Shown here in pieces: positions 54,506-61,530 of a stretch of DNA of 64,000 nucleotides. The position numbers and the translations under genes are program-made. Source of the DNA: Brevundimonas terrae (lineage in GTDB: Bacteria > Pseudomonadota > Alphaproteobacteria > Caulobacterales > Caulobacteraceae); assembly GCF_011761985.1 (NCBI RefSeq), contig NZ_JAASQT010000003.1:1-64000 (forward strand). The letters are read 5' to 3'. Numbering within the stretch: the stretch's first letter is position 1; the number at the start of each line of letters is the position of its first letter. The notes beneath the pieces were generated by a model, which saw nothing but the letters and a program-made list of their open reading frames with translations, ran no database searches and had not been told where the DNA came from.

Positions 54506-54955
54506 ATGCAAAACACCGCGCCTTTTCGCCTCGACGACTTCCTGCCCTATCTGCTTTCGGTTGCGACCAATGTGGTCAGTGACGCGGTTGCCGCGACCTA
54601 CACCACGACGCACAAGCTCAAGACGCCGGAGTGGCGGCTGATTGCGGTTCTGGCCGAGGACGGAGCCCTGACACCACTGGCCATCGGCCAGCGCACCCGC
54701 ATGGACAAGGTGACGGTCAGTCGTGCCGCCATGTCCCTGATCGAGCGCGGCCTGTTACGGCGCACGCCAAACCCCGCCGACCAGCGCTCGCACCTGCTCA
54801 GCCTCTCGGCTTCGGGCAAGGCGGTCTATCAGCAAGTCGCACCCGAAGCTCTAGCGGTCGAGGCGCGTATCTTTGACGGCTTCAGCCCCGAAGAGCGACA
54901 AACCCTGTGCGCGCTTCTGATGCGCGCACAAAAGGCCGCCGCCCCTAAGGGCTAA
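54506..54955 (+). CDS. MarR-family regulator of the homogentisate operon
   Basis: A 149-residue winged-helix protein: LKTPEWRLIAVLAEDGALTPLAIGQRTRMDKVTVSRAAMSLIERGLL with the wing NPADQRSHLLSLSASGKAVY. The N- and C-terminal helices form the dimer. Divergent placement next to hmgA-fahA suggests it represses them until homogentisate or a related aromatic acid is present. It starts without a clear Shine-Dalgarno at ATG 54506; the upstream frame from 54470 has no better one. Confidence 0.86.
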   Translation: MQNTAPFRLDDFLPYLLSVATNVVSDAVAATYTTTHKLKTPEWRLIAVLAEDGALTPLAIGQRTRMDKVTVSRAAMSLIERGLLRRTPNPADQRSHLLSLSASGKAVYQQVAPEALAVEARIFDGFSPEERQTLCALLMRAQKAAAPKG

Positions 54956-54961
54956 CCGTCT

Positions 54962-55690
54962 CTATTTCAGCAGTTCGGACAGGGCTCTGGCGCATTCCAG
55001 AACGCTTTCACGCGATTTCTCAACGTCCAGATTGTTCAGGGCCACAACCCCGACACTGGCCTCGATGCCGCTGAAACTGCCACCCGGCAAGACAAGCGGA
55101 CTGGCCACGCCGACGGCGCCGGGCTGAAGCTGGCCACGCGAAACACTGACACCTTCCAGACGCGCCTGGCGCACTTCCGCACTGTCTGATTCCAAAGGCG
55201 GGCGACTGGAGAGAATCGCGATGCCCGCCGCGCCCAGTGACAGAGGGTGGCGGCTGCCGATGCGATAGGTAACGTGCAGAATACTGCTGTCCGCATCCAC
55301 GACATCGATCGGCACACAGTCATTGCCCTCGGCAATGGAAATGAAGGCCGAGGCCTGCACCTTTTGCGACAGGTCCTGCAGCAGCGGTCGGGCAATCGAG
55401 CGCAAATGCGGCGCGAAACGCGACGACAGCGGCAACAGACCCGGCCCCAATATGGCCCGCCCCCCCGGTCCCTTCATCACAAGTCGGTGAAGTTCCAGCG
55501 TCTTTACAAGCCGATAGGTGATGGCGCGGTGCAGCCCCATACGCACCGCCAACTCGGCCACCGTGAGGCCATCCGGCGACAGGGAAATAATACTCAGGGC
55601 CTGCAAACCACGGTCGAGAGTCTGGACGATATTGGGGTCCTTACCCCCTTCGTCACCCGTGTTTTCCGAGCCTGCCTTGGCAGCCGCCAT
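54962..55690 (-). CDS. IclR-family transcriptional regulator
   Basis: A 242-residue regulator with an N-terminal winged helix (TLDRGLQALSIISLSPDGLTVAELAVRMGLHRAITYRLVKTLE in outline) and a GAF-like IclR effector domain (DLSQKVQASAFISIAEGNDCVPIDVV, YRIGSRHPLSLGAAGIAILS). It is divergent from the P450 gene. IclR regulators of aromatic degradation usually bind the substrate. Inverted repeats at 55791-55826 are probable binding sites. Confidence 0.88.
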   Translation of the reverse strand: MAAAKAGSENTGDEGGKDPNIVQTLDRGLQALSIISLSPDGLTVAELAVRMGLHRAITYRLVKTLELHRLVMKGPGGRAILGPGLLPLSSRFAPHLRSIARPLLQDLSQKVQASAFISIAEGNDCVPIDVVDADSSILHVTYRIGSRHPLSLGAAGIAILSSRPPLESDSAEVRQARLEGVSVSRGQLQPGAVGVASPLVLPGGSFSGIEASVGVVALNNLDVEKSRESVLECARALSELLK

Positions 55691-55790
55691 ATCGCGAATC
55701 CCTGATCAAAAATTGCGTCTGCAACCCTAGCACCAAGCAGGTGTCTTCGGCCTGTGTCCATACAAGCCGCTTGACATGGATCAAAAATAA

Positions 55791-55826
55791 GTTCGATTTT
55801 AGAACAATAACGCTCGATAAACGAGC
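55791..55826. promoter_or_regulatory. Inverted repeats between IclR and P450 genes
   Basis: GTTC-N7-GAAC (55791-55805) and GCTCG-N5-CGAGC (55812-55826) lie in tandem before the P450 gene. A TTGACA hexamer occurs at 55771-55776. The arrangement suits an IclR-activated promoter. Confidence 0.5.
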
Positions 55827-55850
55827 ATCTGTAATGCGTGAGGGAGAGGC

Positions 55851-58208
55851 ATGGACGGACAAAACATCAACAGCAGCGCTATGGCTGTTGGAGGCGGTTG
55901 CCCATTCACTGGCTCGAATGCGAAGGCCGAAGCCACCAAAGCCAAATGCCCGTTCGACAACACACCGGCCGATTTCGACATGTTCGAAGGGCCGTACCAA
56001 GTCGATCCGGCCGAGGCTCTGCGCTGGTCGCGTGACCGCGAACCGGTCTTCTACAGCCCCAAGCTGGGCTACTGGATCGTCAGCCGCTACGAGGACGTGA
56101 AGGCGGTTTTCCGCAATAACGACGTCTTCTCTCCGTCTATCGCGCTCGAAAAGATGACGCCCAATTCGCCCGAAGCGAACGCGGTCCTCGAGAAATACGA
56201 TTACGGCATGAACCGCACCCTCGTGAACGAGGACGAACCGGCGCACATGGAGCGTCGCCGCGTTCTGCTGCACTCCTTCCTGCCCGAGGAACTGGCCCAC
56301 CACGAAGAGATGGTACGCAAGGTCACCCGCCAATATGTCGACCGCTTTGTCGATCGCGGCGAGGTCGATCTGGTCGAGGACATGCTGTGGGAAGTGCCGC
56401 TTATTATCGCGCTCAACTTCCTCGGCGTTCCCGAAGAGGACATGGACCGACTGCGCGAATATTCCATCGCGCATACGGTCAATACCTGGGGCCGCCCGAC
56501 GCTGGACGAGCAAATCGGCGTCGCCGAAGCCGTTGGCAAGTTCTGGCAGTTCTCCGGCGAAGTGCTGGAGAAGATGCGCAAGAATCCGAATGGTCACGGC
56601 TGGATGGACTATTCGATCCGCAAGCAAAAAGAGCTACCGGAAGTTGTTACCGACTCCTATCTGCACTCAATGATGATGGCCGGTATCGTGGCCGCCCACG
56701 AAACCACCGCCAATGCCTCGGCCAATGCCTTCAAGCTTTTGCTGGAAAACCGCGCCCTGTGGGAATCCATCTGCGCCAATCCGGCCCTGATCCCCAACGC
56801 TATCGAAGAATGCCTACGCTTCTCGGGTTCGTTCGTGGCATGGCGCCGCAGAGCGATTAAACCCGCCGTTGTTGGTGGCGTCGACATCCCCGAAGGGGCC
56901 AAGCTGTTAATCGTCATGGCCTCGGCCAACCACGACGAGCGCCATTTCGAAAACCCCGACGAGCTGGATATCTATCGTGACAATACAACCGATCACCTGA
57001 CCTTCGGCTATGGCAGCCACCAGTGCCTCGGCAAAAACCTCGCGCGCATGGAAATGCGTATCTTCTTCGAGGAACTGACAAAGCGCCTGCCACACATGGA
57101 ACTGGTGCCGAACCAGAAGTTCGAATACCTGCCCAATACCTCGGTGCGCGGGCCGGACAATCTATGGGTTCGCTGGGACCCGTCCAAGAACCCCGAACGC
57201 ACCAACCCTGAAATCCTTGGCAGCCGCTATCCGATTAAGATCGGTCCGCCGTCGAAACAGGATCTGTCGCGTGAAATGCGCGTCGAGACACTGGAACGTA
57301 TCGGCGAAAATATTCTGGCCGTGACCCTGAAAGACCCGAACGGCAACGCCCTGCCCCGCTGGAACGCCGGTTCGCACATCGATTTCGAAGTGGGCGATTT
57401 CAGCCGTAAATACTCGTTGTGCGGCGAAGCGGGTGACAACAGCACCCTCAAGGTCGCCATCCTGCGCGAGGATAATGGTCGCGGCGGTTCGCTGCACATT
57501 CACCAGACCCTGCGCGAAGGCATGTCAGTGCGCATTCGCGGCCCGAAGAACCACTTCCGCCTGAATGAAACCCACGACGACTATGTGCTGATCGCAGGCG
57601 GTATCGGCATTACGCCGATCATAGCCATGGCGGATCGCCTCAAATCGCTGGGCAAGCCTTACCAGGTCCATTATGCGGGCCGCGTACGTGCCAATATGGC
57701 CATGGTCGGGCGTTTGATGCGCGACCATGGTGCTGTCACAAGTTTATATGCTGGTGACGAAGGCCAAAGCCTGGATCTGGCGGCCACGGTCGCGGGCATC
57801 GGCGCACAAACCCATATCTATTCTTGCGGACCAGAAAGCCTGCTGAACGCTCTGCAAGATTTGATGGAGCCGATAGCAGATCGCCTGCACATCGAACACT
57901 TCTCGGCCGTGGCCACTGGCCTCGATCCCGAGAACGAAACCGCCTTCGAGGTCGAACTTGCCGATAGCGAGCGCACCCTCACCGTGGCGGCCAATGAAAC
58001 CCTACTGGATGCGCTCGAAGCCGCCGGTATCGATATCCAGAGCGACTGCCGTGAAGGCTTGTGCGGTAGTTGCGAGGTCAGGGTTCTGGATGGCGAGGCA
58101 GATCACCGAGACAAGGCCATGTCTGCGACCGAACACGCCACCAGTGATCGTCTGATGTCCTGCTGTTCGCGAGCCAAGAAAGGCAGCCGTCTGGTTTTGG
58201 CACTTTAA
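55851..58208 (+). CDS. Self-sufficient cytochrome P450 (CYP116B-type fusion)
   Basis: A 785-residue fusion: P450 domain (about 1-430), then a phthalate-dioxygenase-reductase-like flavin and NAD(P)H domain (about 450-690; RKYSLCGEAG, AGGIGITPIIAMA, YSCGPESLLNAL), then a plant-type [2Fe-2S] domain. The heme ligand is Cys392 (FGYGSHQCLG), the I-helix oxygen motif is AHETT (His283-Glu284-Thr285-Thr286), and the cluster cysteines are Cys733, Cys738, Cys741 and Cys771 (CREGLCGSC). The order matches P450RhF/CYP116B enzymes, which oxidise aromatic and ether substrates without partner proteins. The Shine-Dalgarno is GGGAGAGG. It is followed by MHS and porin genes, so the substrate is probably an imported aromatic acid or ether. 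Confidence 0.93.
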   Translation: MDGQNINSSAMAVGGGCPFTGSNAKAEATKAKCPFDNTPADFDMFEGPYQVDPAEALRWSRDREPVFYSPKLGYWIVSRYEDVKAVFRNNDVFSPSIALEKMTPNSPEANAVLEKYDYGMNRTLVNEDEPAHMERRRVLLHSFLPEELAHHEEMVRKVTRQYVDRFVDRGEVDLVEDMLWEVPLIIALNFLGVPEEDMDRLREYSIAHTVNTWGRPTLDEQIGVAEAVGKFWQFSGEVLEKMRKNPNGHGWMDYSIRKQKELPEVVTDSYLHSMMMAGIVAAHETTANASANAFKLLLENRALWESICANPALIPNAIEECLRFSGSFVAWRRRAIKPAVVGGVDIPEGAKLLIVMASANHDERHFENPDELDIYRDNTTDHLTFGYGSHQCLGKNLARMEMRIFFEELTKRLPHMELVPNQKFEYLPNTSVRGPDNLWVRWDPSKNPERTNPEILGSRYPIKIGPPSKQDLSREMRVETLERIGENILAVTLKDPNGNALPRWNAGSHIDFEVGDFSRKYSLCGEAGDNSTLKVAILREDNGRGGSLHIHQTLREGMSVRIRGPKNHFRLNETHDDYVLIAGGIGITPIIAMADRLKSLGKPYQVHYAGRVRANMAMVGRLMRDHGAVTSLYAGDEGQSLDLAATVAGIGAQTHIYSCGPESLLNALQDLMEPIADRLHIEHFSAVATGLDPENETAFEVELADSERTLTVAANETLLDALEAAGIDIQSDCREGLCGSCEVRVLDGEADHRDKAMSATEHATSDRLMSCCSRAKKGSRLVLAL

Positions 58209-58272
58209 TACAAATACCCGGGCAACAAGAGGCTTAAGTCTCGAAAATTAATAAAGTAAATGCCCAAGCATT

Positions 58273-58295
58273 CTGTCCGGTCAAAAGCCGGACAG
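58273..58295 (+). promoter_or_regulatory. Hairpin covering the MHS transporter leader
   Basis: CTGTCCGG-N7-CCGGACAG is a perfect 8-bp stem directly before the GGGGAGAG ribosome binding site of the transporter. Without a T-run it is not a clear terminator; it may modulate translation or stabilise the processed message. Confidence 0.5.
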
Positions 58296-58305
58296 GGGAG
58301 AGAAA

Positions 58306-59607
58306 ATGAACAAACGCGTAAATCTCATGGTGGCGAGCACAGTCGGCACCACATTGGAATGGTACGACTTTTTCGCATTCGCCATGTGTGCGGTGCTGGT
58401 CTTCGACAAGCTGTTCTATAACACTGCCGATCCGTTTATGGCCACTTTGCTGGCTCTGGGCACCTTTGCGGCGGGCTTCCTGGCCCGTCCCTTGGGCGGC
58501 ATTATCTTCGGCATTCTGGGCGACAAAATCGGGCGCAAGCACGTGCTGGTTGTCAGCCTTTTGATGATGGGTTTCGGCACTTTTGCCGTTGGTCTGCTGC
58601 CGACCTATGAAACCATCGGCATTGCAGCCCCCATCCTGCTGCTGGTTCTGCGTATCGTACAGGGTATTGCTGTCGGCGGCGAAGCCACCGGCGCGATCCT
58701 GATCATTTCGGAATCCATGCCCTCGCACCAGCGTGCCTTCTGGACCAGCTTCACCATGTTTGCCGGCCCCCTCGCCAACGTGCTTGCCGCTATGGTGATC
58801 CTCATCGTCCAGCGCATTTATGGCGATCAGGGCTTCCTAGAATGGGCATGGCGTATTCCGTTCTTCCTGTCAGCCCTGCTGGTCTTCCTCGGCTTCTGGA
58901 CCCGCCGCAAGGTTGAGGAATCCCCCGAATTCATCGCCATCAAGTCCAAGCGCGAGCACGTTGAACACGCGCCGCTGAAGGAATCCTTCGTCACCAGCTG
59001 GCGCCGGATGCTGACGGCCTTCTTCCTGAAGGCGTCTGAGAACACCTTCCTCTACATCTTCAGTACCTTCCTCGTTCTGATGGCAACGACCTATCTCGGC
59101 TTCAGCCGTGGCCCGGTCATGAATGCGATCCTGTGGGCTTCGCTGGTCGAGGTTGTCGTCGTTCTGTTCGCAGCTGCCGCCGCTGACAAATTCGGGCGTC
59201 GTCCGATCCTGTTGATCGGTTTGGGTCTGTCGGCCATCAGCAGCTTTGCCCTGTTTACCCTCAAGCCGGGTGAAACCTCGCAGACCGAACTTCAGCTGTT
59301 CGTGATCCTGTGTCTGGCATCGCACGGTGTCATTCTGGGGGCCATGGCCGCTTTCATGGCCGAGCTGTTCCCGACCCGCATCCGCTTCACCGCCCTGTCG
59401 ACCAGCTATCAGCTGGCCTCGGTAGCCGGTGGCTCGATCGCCCCGATCCTTGGTGCCATCCTGCTGAAAGTCACCGGTAGCGGTTTGGCCGTAGCCATCT
59501 ATGCCACCGTCATGTCGATCCCGGCACTGATCGCCGTCCTGCGTACGCCGGAAACCCGCGACAATCCCGCGGTTGAACCCGACGCCCCTGCCATCAAGGC
59601 AAACTGA
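58306..59607 (+). CDS. MFS transporter, metabolite:H+ symporter (MHS) family
   Basis: A 433-residue 12-TM symporter with the MHS motifs TVGTTLEWYDFFAF in helix 1, GFLARPLGGIIFGILGDKIGRK in the loop 2-3 region and RIVQGIAVGGEATGAI in helix 4. The family carries shikimate, proline betaine, citrate and aromatic acids. It follows the P450 gene by about 100 bp and precedes the porin gene, so it probably imports the P450 substrate. A hairpin (59617-59650) follows it. Confidence 0.9.
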   Translation: MNKRVNLMVASTVGTTLEWYDFFAFAMCAVLVFDKLFYNTADPFMATLLALGTFAAGFLARPLGGIIFGILGDKIGRKHVLVVSLLMMGFGTFAVGLLPTYETIGIAAPILLLVLRIVQGIAVGGEATGAILIISESMPSHQRAFWTSFTMFAGPLANVLAAMVILIVQRIYGDQGFLEWAWRIPFFLSALLVFLGFWTRRKVEESPEFIAIKSKREHVEHAPLKESFVTSWRRMLTAFFLKASENTFLYIFSTFLVLMATTYLGFSRGPVMNAILWASLVEVVVVLFAAAAADKFGRRPILLIGLGLSAISSFALFTLKPGETSQTELQLFVILCLASHGVILGAMAAFMAELFPTRIRFTALSTSYQLASVAGGSIAPILGAILLKVTGSGLAVAIYATVMSIPALIAVLRTPETRDNPAVEPDAPAIKAN

Positions 59608-59616
59608 CGAAACGGT

Positions 59617-59650
59617 TCTCCCCGAAGACGTGACTGCGCCTTCGGGGAGA
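59617..59650 (+). terminator. Hairpin between MHS and porin genes
   Basis: An 11-bp stem TCTCCCCGAAG / CTTCGGGGAGA with a 12-base loop. No T-run follows; it may attenuate transcription into the porin gene. Confidence 0.6.
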
Positions 59651-59693
59651 CCGGCCTTCGTCCCACTATAAAATCATCCGAGGAAACCCCGTT

Positions 59694-61112
59694 ATGACGT
59701 CCACCTTTGTGTGGCGCGGTTCCACCTGCGCCCTTGCCCTTCTGGCTGCCTGTGCCATTGCCCCGATGGCCAGTGCCCAATCCTCTTCGGCCCAGTCTTC
59801 TGCGGCTCCGGTCTTTGCGCCCATGTCCTATGATGACGACTTCTCGCATCTGGCCGATCCGGCCCTGCGGGATTCCATGTGGGCCAAGCTGAAATACATC
59901 CCCATTGGCGATCAGGCCTATCTAACCCTAGGGGGCGAGGCCCGCATCCGCACCGAAACACGCGAGCATCTGGATTTTGGTCGCGGCGTCGAGGATGACG
60001 GTTTTGACCTGCAACACCGCCTGCGTCTGTGGGGCGATCTGAACATTACGCCGAACCTGCGCGTCTTCGGCGAGCTTCAGGCCACCGGCACCAATGGTGA
60101 CAATGTCCCGACCCGTAATCCGGTCGATCATAACAACATCGAAGGCCACCAACTGTTTGTCGAGGCCAGCACCACCTTTGGCGACAATGGTTCGGTGTTC
60201 GTGCGTGGCGGCCGTCAGGAAATCCTGATCGGCAAGGGCCGTCTGTTCGACCCGCGTAATGGGCCAAACACTCGCCGCGCCTATGATGCTCTGCGCGTTC
60301 AGGCCACCAATGGCGACTGGCGCTACGGCGCACTGGCCGGCAAGACTGTCAGCGACCTCCCGGGCGAGTGGAACAACGAAACCAATGACGGTTTCAAATT
60401 CTACTCGGCCCAAGCCGCCCGTCGTATCAGCGGCTTTGCAGGGCAAGGTGAAATCGAGTTCCTGTATCTGCGCACAGAACAGGACACCGCGCGCGTGCCC
60501 GACTTCGCAGGCGAGCGTGACACCTTCTCGGTTCGCGTCGGTGCCCGCAAGGACGCCCTGACCTATGATGTCGAAGCCATGCTGCAAGGCGGCGAGACCT
60601 TCAATGGCAAGGATGTCGAGGCCTGGTTCCTCGGTGCCGAAGCCACCTATCAGCTTAAAGGCGCATGGAACCCGCGTCTGGGCACCCGTTTCGAGTTCGG
60701 CTCGGGTGACAAAGACCCTAACGACAACACGTCCCAGACCTTCGACCCGCTATGGGGCCGCGGCCAGAGCTTCACGCCCGAGTTCGGCTATTCGAACATG
60801 ATGCAGGCTGGCGTGAACGTGAATGTGAACCCGATGCCGAAACTCTCGGCCAATGTCGGTGTCACCGTCTTGCAGCGCCTGTCCAAGGACGATGGCGTCT
60901 ATAGCCTCGCCCCTGCCCTGATGCGCGGTGCCTATGAAGGCCAGTCACGTGATGTGGGTCTGCGCACCACCACGCGCTTTGACTACACCTTCAACAGCCA
61001 TGTGGCCGCAGGCTTCCTGATCAACCACGTCAAGGCCGGTGATTTCCTCAAGGAAACCGGCAGCAACGAAGATCTGTTCTACACCTCGATCTTCGTAACC
61101 ACCCGTTTCTAG
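59694..61112 (+). CDS. Alginate_export-family outer-membrane porin
   Basis: A 472-residue barrel with a signal peptide (ALALLAACAIAPMASAQ), then the domain start YIPIGDQAYLTLGGEARIRTETREHLDFG, the conserved RGGRQEILIGKGRLFDPRNGPN, and an end in YTSIFVTTRF with terminal Phe. Despite the family name, members include channels for aromatic compounds. In this operon-like array after the P450 and MHS genes it probably lets the hydrophobic or anionic substrate cross the outer membrane. Confidence 0.85.
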   Translation: MTSTFVWRGSTCALALLAACAIAPMASAQSSSAQSSAAPVFAPMSYDDDFSHLADPALRDSMWAKLKYIPIGDQAYLTLGGEARIRTETREHLDFGRGVEDDGFDLQHRLRLWGDLNITPNLRVFGELQATGTNGDNVPTRNPVDHNNIEGHQLFVEASTTFGDNGSVFVRGGRQEILIGKGRLFDPRNGPNTRRAYDALRVQATNGDWRYGALAGKTVSDLPGEWNNETNDGFKFYSAQAARRISGFAGQGEIEFLYLRTEQDTARVPDFAGERDTFSVRVGARKDALTYDVEAMLQGGETFNGKDVEAWFLGAEATYQLKGAWNPRLGTRFEFGSGDKDPNDNTSQTFDPLWGRGQSFTPEFGYSNMMQAGVNVNVNPMPKLSANVGVTVLQRLSKDDGVYSLAPALMRGAYEGQSRDVGLRTTTRFDYTFNSHVAAGFLINHVKAGDFLKETGSNEDLFYTSIFVTTRF

Positions 61113-61120
61113 GAACCAGA

Positions 61121-61149
61121 AAATCGTTGGGCCTCAGGCCCAACGATTT
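61121..61149. terminator. Terminator after the porin gene
   Basis: A perfect 13-bp stem AAATCGTTGGGCC / GGCCCAACGATTT with a TCA loop, between convergent porin and copZ genes. The A/T ends let it work in both directions. Confidence 0.85.
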
Positions 61150-61185
61150 GCTTTCCATACGCAGAGGCCGCCTTCGTATTCAGGC

Positions 61186-61374
61186 TTATGCTGCGGGATA
61201 ACCCGCTGTATCCAGCGCCTTCAAAACATCGTCGCGGCTGGCCGAAGTCTCGACCGTAACCTGTTTGCTGACAGTATCCGCCTCGACCTTGGCGTTTGCA
61301 TCGATCGATACGATGGCTGCGGTGATGGCCTTTACGCATCCGCCACAGGACATGCGTGCGATAGAAAACTGCAT
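61186..61374 (-). CDS. copZ: Heavy-metal-associated copper chaperone
   Basis: A 62-residue HMA-domain protein (MQFSIARMSCGGCVKAI) with the metal-binding MSCGGC (Cys10, Cys13). It binds Cu(I) and would pass it to the CopA-type ATPase encoded divergently. I prefer the ATG at 61374 (GGAG at spacing 6) over the one at 61386, which is only two bases from its AGGAGG. The promoter is a CueR-like element at 61409-61438. Confidence 0.85.
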   Translation of the reverse strand: MQFSIARMSCGGCVKAITAAIVSIDANAKVEADTVSKQVTVETSASRDDVLKALDTAGYPAA

Positions 61375-61408
61375 AATCAACTCCATTGCCTCCTATTGGG
61401 CCACCACC

Positions 61409-61438
61409 GGATAGGGCTTCCCATGGTGGTAAGGTCAA
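61409..61438 (-). promoter_or_regulatory. CueR-type promoter for copZ
   Basis: Read on the minus strand: -35 TTGACC, then CTTACCACCATGGGAAG, then CTATCC at -10 with a spacer of 18 bp. The imperfect dyad between the promoter elements is the MerR/CueR pattern. Confidence 0.65.
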
Positions 61439-61464
61439 GAGACATTATATACCGTTTTCACACT

Positions 61465-61495
61465 TGACCTTCCAACGATGGGAAGCCCTAGCTTC
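61465..61495 (+). promoter_or_regulatory. CueR-type promoter for copA
   Basis: -35 TTGACC, then the dyad CTTCC-N7-GGAAG, then a TAGCTT-like -10 after a long spacer of about 19 bp. This is the CueR copA-promoter architecture. It points away from the similar copZ promoter 26 bp to the left. No cueR gene is in the window. Confidence 0.75.
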
Positions 61496-61530
61496 CTTGC
61501 GAGATCGAACAGAAGCTGTGAGGAAACGCT

